Assembly (NCBI GenBank): GCA_002633025.1
Contig: NMRB01000459.1
Location: forward strand, 157,333-221,332
Direction: 5' to 3'
Source of the DNA: Notospermus geniculatus
Taxonomy: Eukaryota; Nemertea; Pilidiophora; Heteronemertea; Lineidae
Length of the DNA: 64,000 nt
The notes under the pieces were generated by a model. It saw nothing but the letters and a program-made list of their open reading frames with translations. It searched no databases and was not told the DNA's origin. Numbering within the stretch: position 1 is the first letter of the stretch; every line of letters begins with the position of its first letter. Of the stretch, positions 41,349 to 52,217 are shown one piece after another. The translations under genes were made by a program, and so were the position numbers.

Positions 41349-43090
41349 CTGGAATTTTTAGGCGGCTTTGCAGCTCCATTACCTCTTTAGTTGTGCCTCC
41401 ACTCCTGATCAGGCCAATAAGAATTCTTGGTACCATAGCAACTAATAGGACTTTCTACCATAGCTACAACTAAGCATCAAGTTCTGCCTGTTGGAATAGA
41501 AAAAAAACTCTGGGTACATGTAGGTATTCAGAAAATTGTCGATTGTAAATCGGGAAACTTTCTTAATCTTGCTAATGGTCTAAAAAGCAAAAAAGCAAAA
41601 AAACTGCTGAGGCAACGGTATTAAAGCTATCATGTGGATATCCTCATCATGATGGGCATGCATCTTACGGTATTAAAACATCTACTTGCATCTTACTGGT
41701 AATATCGTCAGAGGTTAGTTCTATATTCTTAAAGGAGCACGGTATTGGATCTGAAATGCATTATTTGACTGCTGACGTAGAGGGAACCACAGTTAAAGGA
41801 GCTGGACGTCCAAGTTGTAAACACTCACTCACTGGTTCTCTATCCACGCGACGCCTGCGGTGCTGCCACCTATTGTCGGTGATTTGTACTGACGTGAATA
41901 TCGTGAGTGAGTTGCATTGGACCGGGCACCAGTCTAACAATCACAGGGCGCCACTGGTGCTGCCACCTTCACGAAGGAAGAAAACTAGTTTGCCGACCAT
42001 GTTTGTAAACAAACCAGCTTGTTTACAACTTCGGCGTCTAACTCCTTTAAGACGAACAACAAAAATGCATTACAAAATGTACGTAGTAAATCGGGTCAAT
42101 TCGCCGACAACGTAATTTGTCCATGGGTTGGCGAGTGGTGCGGTGGTGCCGGCTGTCGAGAAAAACTGGCAATACCGTGGTCCTTTAATACTGATGAGAT
42201 GTAAATACCGTTGGCCCATCATGTGCCCATCATGATGGGCACATGATGGTTTTAATGGCCCACATCCTCATAGAAGCAAGCTCTTCAAACTTCTTGTTTG
42301 TACAGCGAAAAATAAATGTTGACATGACTTTCTTTGTAATTGATCTTTTCTCCCGTGCTCGCAGAAAAAATGACAATTATATTGAGTAGCTGTTCTTATA
42401 AAAATATATATAGATTAGGATATTAAGGAGACATCTCGTATTTCTGCGGTTCGTTTCACCCTAAAGTAACCAGGACTGATGTGGATTTTACAGCGTGTGC
42501 ACTCAATGATTTGGCCATGGTTGTCGTGAAATGAACTGCAGAAAAACGATATCTTATTCATCTTGGCTGTACAGTGAGTGTGTACTCGTCCTAAAGTAGC
42601 CTATTATCCCATAAAGCATCCGAACTGTATTAGCCAGACTTGATAGATAGTCCCCAGGGTTAGATTAAAGCTTGTTCCAGGGATTATGGGTGACAGCATT
42701 ATAAAAATGAGCAGTTTAAATGGCAATGGACACTGGTTGTTCCCGAACAACTCAATGGAATATTAGGCTGTGACAAGATCATATGGGTCGGCTGCTATAC
42801 TCCACCAATAACATCAATAGGAATTGCTGTTTTAACCCTCCAGAGTAATTTGGTCTTCAATAGGGAGATTTCGCAAATCTGATGAAACACGAAGTACAAT
42901 ACAAAATTGTACTTCATTTCCATGACGTAATGTATTTCTGGAGATGGTTGGTACCACAAATATCGCCTGTTGCAAGAGCGTCTTTTAGCATATGACCTTA
43001 GACCGATGGAGTTACGGTGTATATTAAACTCTGAAATTGATCTTTTGTTTCGACTTCTTGTCTACAAAGTGGAAATTTTAAAATTCAAGT
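41349..43090. other. FEN1 intron sequence, no gene recognised
   Basis: It contains short inverted blocks near 41625-42250 (CATCATGATGGGCA and relatives) and frames of up to 119 codons without family features. Confidence 0.35.
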
Positions 43091-43640
43091 TACACCGTGT
43101 TTGAGACTTACACGCATGTAACCATGGTGCACAATCAATATTGCCGTACAGCTGCAGGAGAAAGTTCCGGCCACATATGCTTGGCAAAGCTGATATGTCA
43201 AATTACTATAAATACCATAGCTAGGGCAAAATGATAACCCTAGGTGAATGAATACACTAAAAAAGGCTAGCTGCTGCAATATCTCCCAGAAATTCGCAGG
43301 AGAACGCATCGAAAATCGGCTATTTTGAAATGAACTGTACGGCTGCGGGAGAATTAGACTTCTGCCGCAGCCATACAGTTCATTTTAAAATTGCCGATTT
43401 TCGATGCGTTCTCCTGCAAATTTCTGGGAGATATTGCAGCAGCATGCCTTTTATAGTGTACTCATTCCCCTAGGGTTATCATTTTGCCCTAGCTATGGTA
43501 TTTATAGCGATTTGGAACCTCACCTTCGCCACGTGTTGGTCACCGGAACTTTCTCCCGCAGCTGTACGGCAATATTGATTGGGCACCGTGGTAACTTCCA
43601 CCATGCATTTGACGAAGTTACACGCGTCTAAGTCTTAAAC
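43091..43640. repeat. Large near-perfect palindrome of about 540 bp in a FEN1 intron
   Basis: The left arm (43091-43350) and right arm (43360-43640) are inverted copies separated by roughly 10 bases. Shared blocks include CGATTTTCGATGCGTTCTCC, ATCATTTTGCCCTAGCTATG, GCAATATTGATTG and GAACTTTCTCC. Short frames on both strands are mirror images and not genes. The structure would form a very long hairpin. Confidence 0.8.
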
Positions 43641-43823
43641 ACCCTTTGAGAAATCAGCCCTACATGTTTACTGATTGAAACTCACGGACGGGAAACTAGG
43701 GAATCCTGTGTGACACACAAAATTCAATTAGTGGACTTCCCTAAAAGTGCATGAGGCTGGCAGTAAGAACTACTTACTGATTACATCAGGATGATTACAG
43801 ACACTCATCATGGGTTTTTGCAG

Positions 43824-44027
43824 GCACCATGTGAAGCAGAGGCCCAATGTGCCCACCTGGTGAAGCAGGACAAGGTGTTTGGTGTTGGCACAGAGGACAT
43901 GGACGCTTTAACATTCGGAGCAAAAAAACTTTTGCGGCATCTCACATTCAGTGAAGCTAGGAAAATGCCCATTCAGGAATTTAATCACGAGAGAATATTA
44001 CAGGAAATGGAACTAACAGAAGATGAG
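43824..44027 (+). CDS. FEN1: FEN1 exon c (catalytic core)
   Basis: The acceptor GGTTTTTGCAG precedes [20 protein letters not shown], then [20 protein letters not shown], ending TEDE before GAG|GTAGGC. EAEAQ corresponds to the metal-binding Glu158/Glu160 of human FEN1 and TEDMD to Asp179/Asp181; all four acids are kept. The position equivalent to human Ser in the PSEAE box is Cys, which is unusual but not catalytic. The 68 codons are in phase 0 at both ends. Confidence 0.95.
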
Positions 44028-44635
44028 GTAGGCTGCTTCAGAGACAGGAGCCTGTACCTCTTTGGGTCTGAATAGTCATTAGGGTGGTTGCAACTATAGT
44101 CCGTTTAAATCATCTGGAGCTCGATGGGCGTATGTCAGTCAAGGCCCCTAGTAACCGGACAATATTAGGGTTTAATACTCTAAATGGTCAAACTCACATT
44201 GTTTTCTAACCAGCTGAACCTTGGTTCGAAATAGAACCTGCAACTAGACCTTGATTCGTAATTGAACACAGGCATTGGCTGGAAGTGTCCTGTCAATAAA
44301 ACGCATGTCAATAGCCAGACTTCACCAACAATACGAAGGTCTGCCTGACAACCAAAGGGTCCTCCCATCGGGGTCCAGATGATTTAAACGTACTATAGGG
44401 TTAGCATTAGGGTGAGATCCCCTCTTAATTCGCTCCAGCATCCCTAAAATGGAAAGATGCTGAGGCAAACAAAAAAGGGGGTCAGGCCTAACCCTGGTGA
44501 CTCTGAGTAATGACTCTACAGGCTCCTGTGCTCCAGAACTCAGAAGGTCACGTGAGTGGTTCTCATCGTCACTTGCCTCACTGCAGCAAAACTATACTAC
44601 AACATGAATTTTTGCAACTACACTGCTGCTGAAAA

Positions 44636-44768
44636 CGGGTATTTGTAAAATAAGAAACGAAATGAAACCAGAAACGAAGAAATGAAACATATAAAACCTG
44701 GAACTTGAACAGCGATGTTTCGCTCCTTAGTTTCTGGTTTCATATCATTTCTTATTTTACAAATACCC
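44636..44768. repeat. Inverted repeat of about 130 bp in a FEN1 intron
   Basis: CGGGTATTTGTAAAATAAGA pairs with the inverse at 44748-44768, and GAAACCAGAAAC with GTTTCTGGTTTC. Non-coding. Confidence 0.65.
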
Positions 44769-44828
44769 GCTGAAAACCGTGGCTTCTTTTCCTTTTGACT
44801 TCTGCACTCTGTTCGCCTTCATTTTCAG

Positions 44829-44960
44829 TTCATTGACCTGTGCATTCTCCTCGGGTGTGATTATTGTGACTCTATACGTGGGATTGGCCAGAAGAAGGCA
44901 TATGATCTGATCAAGCAATACAAGAATATAGAGGAGGTTCTAAAACATATAGATACAAAG
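44829..44960 (+). CDS. FEN1: FEN1 exon d (third catalytic box and H3TH motif)
   Basis: The acceptor CCTTCATTTTCAG precedes [20 protein letters not shown], then [20 protein letters not shown] and the donor [22 protein letters not shown] carries the Asp equivalent to human Asp233 and opens the helix-3-turn-helix that grips the downstream duplex. The 44 codons are in phase 0. The next exon (normally PxxW...E) and the PCNA-binding tail were not found up to the N gap at 50404. Confidence 0.95.
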
Positions 44961-45139
44961 GTTAGTATAGCTCATTTAGGAGGGCCGTCTGTTTGTATTC
45001 CGAGTCTGTATGTCAAGAATAAGTGCTAGATGGATGGTACATTGTATATGAAAATAACGTTTATGTTCCTCTGCCGAAAACGTCTAACGTCTATGTTTCT
45101 CGGCCTCTGCCGAAAACTGAGTAACTTGGATATTGATAT

Positions 45140-45410
45140 CCAAAGTTTCACAATAGAGGTTCTGACTGACGTCACGTCAGTCATGTGACTGCAAAGCATC
45201 GGCCATGTTGGCCGTCAAAATGGCCGGCGACGACGGCAAAATTGTCACGTCATGACATTTTGACGTCACGATGTGTGTGTTGACGCTTTGTTCATGACGC
45301 GATGTTGCTTGACCTTTCGACAGCCAATGTGACATTTCCATGACGACACGACGCCGCCATACTTATGGCGGCGTCATGTCGTCATGGAAATGTGATGTAA
45401 CGTGAAGAAC
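45140..45410. repeat. ACGTCA-rich tract with a 54-bp hairpin
   Basis: The stem CCATGACGACACGACGCCGC and its inverse surround CATACTTATG at about 45337-45386; upstream are several GTGACGTCA/TGACGTG words. It resembles the tract at 38720-38942. Confidence 0.55.
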
Positions 45411-46174
45411 TTCTATATCAAAGTATTCTGAGTTGAGCGTTCGTCATCCTCATGTACTGTAATACACAAATATCAGTGTTCTCCGCAGGATTTCTTAAGA
45501 TGGGTGGTACCCTTGAAATACCAGGTTTTCCCATTTCTGTGCAAATTAAGATGGGTGGTCGCCAGTTTAAGTTAGGGGGTGTAATATAAAACCATTACAA
45601 AATTGGACTGCAAGGTAGGGTGGCTACTTCTAAGGTAGGGTGGTAACATGCCAAGGTAGGGTGGGCCACCCTTACAAAAAGCCATGCGGAGAACACTGAA
45701 ATATAAGAATCTGCAGCTTTCACTTGTTTTCAATAATCGTACTGTACACGATACCCGCTGGCAACGGATATCAAACTCACCTTGCACTTTCACATCCTAC
45801 CGAGTACTTGAACTGTCTATAACTGTGTTCCGTTGGGAATTGGAAAAACAAACGTGTTTGATATCAGAGATCTCACGCTCGAAACCCATGTTCCAATATG
45901 CCCCCCGCTCCTTGGTTTTCCTCCCAGATTCCTTGACCCCCAAAACCTTGGTAAAGACACCAAATTCATCCATCTAGCACAATTATACAGGGAGTTATAA
46001 TGGGTTTAGTGATGCGGTTGCCATCTTGGACGCCATCTTGAATTCCACCTTTCTGCCCCACATCTGGAATGTCTACCCAAGTTTTTTTTCAATCTCCTAG
46101 GGGTCCCCTAGAAGGATCAAGAGTCAAAATTAGGGGACATACGATTGCACACAGGACCCCCCTCAGCCCCAGGA
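45411..46174. other. No gene recognised; short direct repeats
   Basis: AAGGTAGGGTGG occurs three times near 45610-45665 and AGATGGGTGGT twice just before. Otherwise only unsupported frames. Confidence 0.35.
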
Positions 46175-47456
46175 CTAACTGGCGGATTTGACAAAGTCAA
46201 CAGCGGCTTCCACACTCTTGTCTTTCAAGGAGACAACTTTCACCCTCTTGTTCCTGTTCATTTTCTCAGGTATGATGTCACGAACGTGGGAATGTCCTAA
46301 AATGAGCACATCGTACGAACTGACATTGTTGGCTGTTGAAGGGATCGTATCGTTGGTTTTCACAGCAGGAGTTTTGTCGGGGTTGGCGTTCATGCTGGGA
46401 CATGTCACCTGTGGAGCTTCAACAGCATTCACGTTAACATCGGCATTGGTGGCGAATTTAGAGCGATCTCCGTTTGGCTGTCTGCTTTTGTTGGCAGGGA
46501 TGTTTGCATTGCTAGAAGGCAAGACAGGAGTGTAACCGTTCCTTTCACTAGCAGACATGGGAGTGCTGGTTTCCACATCTGCACCGGAGTTTGCTTGAGT
46601 CCCGTTGGAGCTGTTATCCACCTGACAAGTGGGGAAGCTGTCAGCATGGTCAGAAGAGCTCTCGTCTGGATCATCACAAAGGGTGCCAAATCTGTTGGCC
46701 GAGCGGGCAATTGAAGCAGCAACTACCTGACTGTATGTCCGTTTCGATGCACTGGTCCTTGGCTTGTTAGTGACCGGTGTGAAACTACCAGACAGCGTTT
46801 GGTCATGCAGGAGGGACAACACTTGGTCATTAGTGGCAGTCAATTGATTGTTCAATGTTTCAATTCTGTCGTTGGCCGCAGATAGTAGGGAGGTTTCGAA
46901 ATCAAACGATAAACGTAAACGTTAACGACAACTTTATTTTTGTACCGAAAATGCAATGCAAAATCTGGCTAATGTGTAGTATGAAAAATACCGTTGTCGT
47001 AAAGTTTTGGTTTATCGTTTGATTTCGAAACCTCCCCAGTGACGATTCAAGCCGAACGTTTTCTGACATGCTGTTCTCAAGCATTTTTTGGGAAGTGGAA
47101 AGGAGTTCCTCACTTGAAGAAAGCCGTTTACGAACAGAGCCTAGTTCCACTCCAAGTTTGTCTTTGGCCTGAGACAGGGCAGCCATTTCATCCATTACTG
47201 TCTTGTTTAACGCGGTCAAGGAACTGTTTTCCTGATTCAGTTTATTGCAGTTACTGCAGTTGTTCACAGGTGTGGTGCAGGATTCATCACTTTTCTTTTT
47301 TAGACCCAAGATGTCGTCTGATTTGGCTTTAACTTGTTTCCTTAAATCACAGATGGTCGAGTTTGCACGAGCAAGATCTTGGTTCAGCACCTGAAGTTTC
47401 AGCGATTGACTGTCCTTGGCGGAGTCTACCATGAATTCGATAATTCTAGATTCCAT
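46175..47456 (-). pseudogene. LINE ORF1-like protein with coiled coil and start of an SGNH-hydrolase domain, interrupted
   Basis: ATG at 47456 opens MESRIIEFMVDSAKDSQSLK and a long coiled coil (heptads through SLTALNKTVMDEMAALSQAK). After an inverted-repeat insertion (46889-47035) the coiled coil continues (LLSAANDRIETLNNQL), followed by a Ser/Thr/Asn-rich linker and SSYDVLILGHSHVRDIIPEK. The last part resembles block I (GDS) of SGNH esterases found in ORF1 of CR1/L2-type LINEs, with GHS here in place of GDS. The frame stops at 46175, so the esterase domain is missing. Confidence 0.55.
46889..47035. mobile_element. Small inverted-repeat element inserted in the ORF1-like gene
   Basis: The ends GGAGGTTTCGAAATCAAACG and its inverse at 47016-47035 are perfect. 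The arms continue with ATAAACGTAAACG-like sequence and GACAAC/GTTGTC. The coding frame on both sides agrees once the 147 bp are skipped, to within the uncertainty of a short target duplication. A second copy lies at 63640-63743. Confidence 0.75.
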
Positions 47457-48424
47457 GATTTTTACACAATCACGAAGATTATAGACTAGTTCCTTGTCGT
47501 TCCGCTACGTGGCGCTACGCTCTACTGCACTATAACGACAAGCACGGACCACCATCTTTTGTTCAATTAGTCGGAATTCCGCCTAATTCGTTTTTCCACA
47601 TCTGCGCAGGTTTCTGCGCAGGTTCTTATGCGTGGAGACGATTTTTATGCGTGGAGAGTGGAAATGTTCTAAATACAGCCTGGAACACGTGCATTTTGAC
47701 GGTTGAACTACATGAACTGACCACTGACGTGACAGCAGCTGGATTATTATGTTCGACTCTCACTGGGGTTGGAAACTGGTAAGTTTACGAGGGAGGAGGC
47801 GTGAGTTTTTTCACGGTATGTTGTATGTAGGCATACTGGGAGTCCTTTGTTATGGTTCCCGATCATCAAGATCGGGAACCATATTGTTTTTGGTCTTGGT
47901 GTCATTCGCGGGTCGGGCGGGGACGATCACCAGCTTTCTTTTTTTATGTGGCCTTAGCTTGAAATTCATGGTGGCAGTGGTGTATCAAGTACCTCTCTAA
48001 TAGAGCAATTCAATTCAATTTCACTGAAATCAGCAAAGGCTTTCAGAGTGACATTCACAGGAAGAACAGACCGAACATCTTCATCAATCATCATCATCAA
48101 CACTTCTTATATCAATGGAACTTTGCTGTTGAATCCTTACATTTAACAAGTTTTCAGGCTGGCTTGCCCAATCAAATAACAGCCAGTCACAAAACAGTAG
48201 GGCCTAATGTCATAAGTCACAGTGGTAGGCATCATAGGCCGAGGCTAAGTAACGTGTACGCACGAACCGGCAACACTACAACACAACAAACAGGTCTTGG
48301 GAACCCTTCCTTGACCTGATCGTGACAAACTATGATGTCATTGTCAATAGGCCTTATGAATATTGTCACACCATTAGCCTAGCATGATTAGGGTAGCCTA
48401 GGCCTACCGCTAGGCATAGCCTAT
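47457..48424. other. No gene recognised; a GATCGGGAACCAT hairpin
   Basis: ATGGTTCCCGATCATC / GATCGGGAACCAT forms a hairpin at 47853-47883, followed by TTGTTTTTGGTC. The inverse of the same block occurs at 57450-57500, which marks the two as ends of one repeat family. The rest is unremarkable. Confidence 0.4.
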
Positions 48425-48787
48425 CTATTGTTGTTTGTTGACAATGACCACAGGCAGGCCTACATGACCATGATGACAGTGCAGTGCCAGTGCAGTGGAC
48501 CAGAGGATGGCACAAACAACAACCAAAGGCAAAACCATGAACCCACCCAGCCTAAATTCCATCAAAAAATCGTTCTTACCAATGTCAACGGCAAACCGCT
48601 TGGCATTTTTCAGATTCCTGAATATATTTCCCTGCGAGAGTTCTATACTGGTGGCATAGGCGCCATCCATTTTAGGAGGAAACCGGTTTCTTCGGCGAAA
48701 AAATTGGTGCTTCTTCAACAGCTGCTTCCATTGCGGAAGTGACGTTATTTGCACCCAGTGACCCTTGATGTTTTGATAGGACGCCAT
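48425..48787 (-). CDS. Unidentified 120-codon frame, possible gene start
   Basis: ATG at 48787 opens MASYQNIKGHWVQITSLPQW, then a basic stretch (KKHQFFRRRNRFPPK) and NIFRNLKNAKRFAVDIGKND. The later residues are hydrophobic (VLPLVVVCAILWSTALAL), a possible membrane segment or read-through beyond a donor-like GGTGGGT. No family was recognised; a plus-strand frame overlaps it and is equally open, so coding status is uncertain. Confidence 0.25.
   Translation of the reverse strand: MASYQNIKGHWVQITSLPQWKQLLKKHQFFRRRNRFPPKMDGAYATSIELSQGNIFRNLKNAKRFAVDIGKNDFLMEFRLGGFMVLPLVVVCAILWSTALALHCHHGHVGLPVVIVNKQQ
48736..48760. promoter_or_regulatory. CGGAAGTGACGT composite site, possible promoter
   Basis: GCGGAAGTGACGTTATTTG combines an ETS-type core (CGGAAGTG) with a CRE half-site (TGACG). 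It lies 30-50 bases downstream of a minus-strand ATG (48787) and about 460 bases before the first exon of the plus-strand gene. The promoter role is an inference. Confidence 0.25.
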
Positions 48788-49217
48788 TCCAACAAAAAAA
48801 TCTTTGGCTTCAGGGTAGCAGCAAAAACAAGAAAAGATGCGGTAGGTGGATTTTAATTACTCCGGTTTTTTCTATACTGTGTATGAAATTCAAAATCTGC
48901 TTCCAGTACACATTATGAAACATTCTAATTCCTTAAAATGCCACGGGCCAAGCTTCGTCAAATTTACAACTATTTCCACAGGAGCGCTCCATATCCAATA
49001 TGGCAGCCTCCATGGAGTAAATGGAAGTAAACAGACATTGATTTTTGGTGATTTTCTAAAGAAAACATCCACACTGGCAGCATGAACCTGGTGAGCACTG
49101 AAAATGGTTGTAGATCTAGGCATTTGTCATCAAATGATCGTGTTAAATTTGTTGAAATCGGTGAAATTGAAGAGAAATGGGCGAAAAAAAAACATTTTCC
49201 TGATTCACTTATTTCAG

Positions 49218-49358
49218 AGCCAGGCAGAGAAAAAGCGTTTGCAGACATTCATGTCTGACATGCTGAAGATTGGATCCCTGCATGGCCTGAGGTATCTTGA
49301 TATGTACTTGAGGGGAAGAGAGGAACTTGTTATCAACATTCCAAATGAACCATACAGG
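49218..49358 (+). CDS. Exon of an unidentified plus-strand gene
   Basis: The acceptor TTCACTTATTTCAG leads into 47 codons, SQAEKKRLQTFMSDMLKIGS, then LHGLRYLDMYLRGREELVIN and IPNEPYR, ending CAGG|GTAAGA. The phase is 0 at both ends and both splice sites are strong. The family was not recognised. A first exon could lie near 48800-48845 (an ATGCG|GTAGGT site is present), but this is not supported. Confidence 0.55.
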
Positions 49359-49574
49359 GTAAGAAAGAAAAAGAATCAGTCAACAATAACATGAACCTGT
49401 GAACATGAATATCCTAAAAAGTTTTCAGTGTGGTTGGACAAAATGCTTCTCTTATTAAGAGACTACTGGTACTAGCCTATGTGACTAGCATGGCAAACAA
49501 CACTAGGCCTACCGGGTATTTGGATTTCATATCCCAGAATAAACCACCGATCTCATACCATGTTCTCATTTCAG

Positions 49575-49727
49575 GATGCAAATGTTGCATCTCCACCCCA
49601 AAGTCCTTTAGATTCAAACTCTGCCTTCTCCCCCGGCAGTAGTTATGGCTCTGGAAGTCTTGCCACACAGCTGTCTCAGATGGATTCCTATCCACCAGCT
49701 TCACCAAACGAAGATAAAGTCAAAGAG
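49575..49727 (+). CDS. Second exon of the unidentified plus-strand gene
   Basis: The acceptor TGTTCTCATTTCAG precedes 51 codons rich in Ser and Pro (VASPPQSPLDSNSAFSPGSS, later DSYPPASPNEDKVKE) and the donor GAG|GTTAGC, phase 0 throughout. The composition suggests a disordered, possibly phosphorylated segment with several SP sites. Confidence 0.55.
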
Positions 49728-49737
49728 GTTAGCCATT

Positions 49738-50203
49738 GACATGATGAAAACTGCCCCTCTACGTTATGTTCGTCGGCAACCCGAGTAAGCCTTTGATGTG
49801 TCGGGTGTAATTAGCGCACGGATGTGTTTGTTTTGGCAATATTGACCCAGGAAAATGATCGTGCCTGAGCCTAATATCTCTTTTGGTAATGGTCAGATAA
49901 GTCTAGAAGTTGCTTTATTCTTTTTAGAATGACTTTGTTATTTAAAAAAGCATTTTAAAATTTTGAAAACGACCCAGAAATAAGGAATTTGAAACAAGTT
50001 TTATCATGAGTCAGCGGCCGAATTTTCCGTCCGCCATCTTGTTTGGCTCTTCCCGCAAATACCTAAACGCCCTTCATCGACCGTCAAGCAAAGCATGGGT
50101 ATTGTGTGCGTTAATTGCCCCTTAATTGCCGTGGTACTCGACGATGTATGTGGGTCAATTGCTCATTGTTTGATGTGTTTAGAAATTCGATTCCATCTCA
50201 TTA
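49738..50203. repeat. Interspersed repeat of about 460 bp, copy B
   Basis: Same orientation and nearly the same bases as 24688-25145; it carries an extra AATTGCTCATTG-type insertion near 50155. It begins only about ten bases after the donor of the preceding exon and abuts the AGCTCACC repeat at 50201. Confidence 0.8.
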
Positions 50204-51220
50204 GCTCACCTCTGTGAGGTGAGCTTCTCTCATGGTGTGTCGTCCGTCGTCCGTCGTCGTCCGGCGTCGTCCGGCGTCGTTAACAGGGGTGGCACGTTTC
50301 TAAACCGCTTGGGTTACAAACTTGAAATTTGGTGTACAGGTACCCTATGGTAAAAACTATCTCTGGACCGAAACTTAGCGATGCTGCTTGTACACTCTGG
50401 CCTNNNNNNNNNNNNNNNNNNNNNNNNNNNNNNNNNNNNNNNNNNNNNNNNNNNNNNNNNNNNNNNNNNNNNNNNNNNNNNNNNNNNNNNNNNNNNNNNN
50501 NNNNNNNNNNNNNNNNNNNNNNNNNNNNNNNNNNNNNNNNNNNNNNNNNNNNNNNNNNNNNNNNNNNNNNNNNNNNNNNNNNNNNNNNNNNNNNNNNNNN
50601 NNNNNNNNNNNNNNNNNNNNNNNNNNNNNNNNNNNNNNNNNNNNNNNNNNNNNNNNNNNNNNNNNNNNNNNNNNNNNNNNNNNNNNNNNNNNNNNNNNNN
50701 NNNNNNNNNNNNNNNNNNNNNNNNNNNNNNNNNNNNNNNNNNNNNNNNNNNNNNNNNNNNNNNNNNNNNNNNNNNNNNNNNNNNNNNNNGTGGCGTAAGC
50801 CGGAAATCATCAAAGTGCTGTAACTCGGGAATGCCTTAACCCAAAGCGCTCCAATGTGCTATGTGGCCCCCTGCAGATGACCTTTATGTCCATGTGAAGT
50901 TTTGGCCCGATCGGACATCCAATATGGCCGCCAGGTGGCGTAACTCGAAAATCATCAAAGTGCTGTAACTCAGGAACGACTTGACCCAAAGCGCTCCAAT
51001 GTGCTATGTGGTCCCCTGCAGATGACCTTTATGTGCATGTGAAGTTGCAGCCCGATCGGACATCTAATATGGCCGCCAGGTGGCATAACCCAAAAATCAT
51101 CAAAGTCTTTTCTGGGAATGACTTTACCCAGATTGCTCATAACTGATATGTACCTCCCTCTGTCATTAGACTGTTATGTCCAACCCAGTGAGCACATGGT
51201 CCATGGACCATTTCATTGTA
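50201..51220 (+). repeat. AGCTCACC-ended repeat, copy 2 (with scaffold gap)
   Basis: It starts TTAGCTCACCTCTGTGAGGTGAGC, a hairpin, followed by CGTCGTCC repeats, and ends CATGGTCCATGGACCATTTC. The gap at 50404-50789 lies in its middle. Internal units around AATATGGCCGCCAGGTGGCG recur at roughly 120-bp spacing. Frames running through the gap are not genes. Confidence 0.7.
50404..50789. other. Scaffold gap (386 N)
   Basis: Unresolved bases inside the repeat, presumably because tandem units collapsed. Confidence 0.99.
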
Positions 51221-52217
51221 ATACTCCTAAGTGAAAAGTTGAGATCAGTATTTGAGGCACTCCCTGGCATTCTATGATAGATCTGGGACTTGGGCAAAAT
51301 GCAAAGCATGGTGGATTATTGATTTATTCATGATTTGGGGAATTTTTTTGACAAGTCAAGTGAGGAGAGCTGAGCTGTTTGTTGCTGCATTTAGGGTGGG
51401 CTCAATGCCGCTAGTGAAAAGCCCCCAGAGTTTTCCGGAATTGGTAAGGGCTTGTGGCCAGTCTTGGCCTATCGGGGTCTACTCCTTCAAAAACTGCATA
51501 CCTTATAGGAATCATATTTCTGACCACGCATGTTTATGCTAATGTTTACGCTTACTGGGAGGCTGGTGTAAAAGGTTTACTAAAAGAGATAAAAGCTGCG
51601 ACAGTTACCCCTTTCAGCAGACGTGATCGGCCATTCACACCTCCATTATCATGATTATTGTATGTGTGGACAGCAACAGCTAATCCTGATTACGATTACC
51701 GTACCAAAGCAGAGCAAACTTGTAACACAAACTAAACCCCGTTCTTAATGAGTCCATTGTGTAGTCAATTCATGTCCAAGGTACCTTCATGGTACAGATT
51801 ATGCAGTGTATGTGTTGGAAGGAAAAAAAGTTGACTTTGGTGAGCAAAAAATTTGCAGAAATTGTAAATGTTAATTTCCCTTTCATAACGTCGGTGCTTT
51901 GAGTAAATCCTTTGAAACTTTGTCAGACTTGGTGTTAATGTTTCAGAGAATAAGGATATCTATGCAGTTTTTATGGCCAACATGCACCTTTGATCGGAAT
52001 TTGGGAAAGCTAATGACAAACAATTTTCACATAAAGTTTAAGAATTGTTTTCCATTCCAACAGCTAAATATCCTCACTGCTTTCGACATTTTCCTCTAAA
52101 GCTTTGTCCGATAATAGTCTGATGTTTCAGAGAATGAGGATAGTTTTTATGGAAACTTCCCCGGTTAATTAGTGGAAGTTGATAGACACATCTCGAGATA
52201 AAATGAATCTCCAGCTC
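51221..52217. other. No gene recognised
   Basis: AT-rich sequence. A short direct repeat is visible: AGACTTGGTGTTAATGTTTC and AGAATAAGGATATCTATGCA resemble the block at 52105-52150 (TAGTCTGATGTTTCAGAGAA). Confidence 0.35.

Noticed and set aside
43085-43631. Two similar small proteins (MRSPANFWEILQQ start) on opposite strands
   Set aside because: They are mirror images produced by the palindrome, with no independent coding evidence.
47853-47905. GATCGGGAACCAT hairpin as a terminator
   Set aside because: Rho-independent terminators do not apply to animal DNA; the block is a repeat-family end also seen at 57450-57500.
50280-50839. Long frames across 50404-50789
   Set aside because: They are open only because the gap has no stops.
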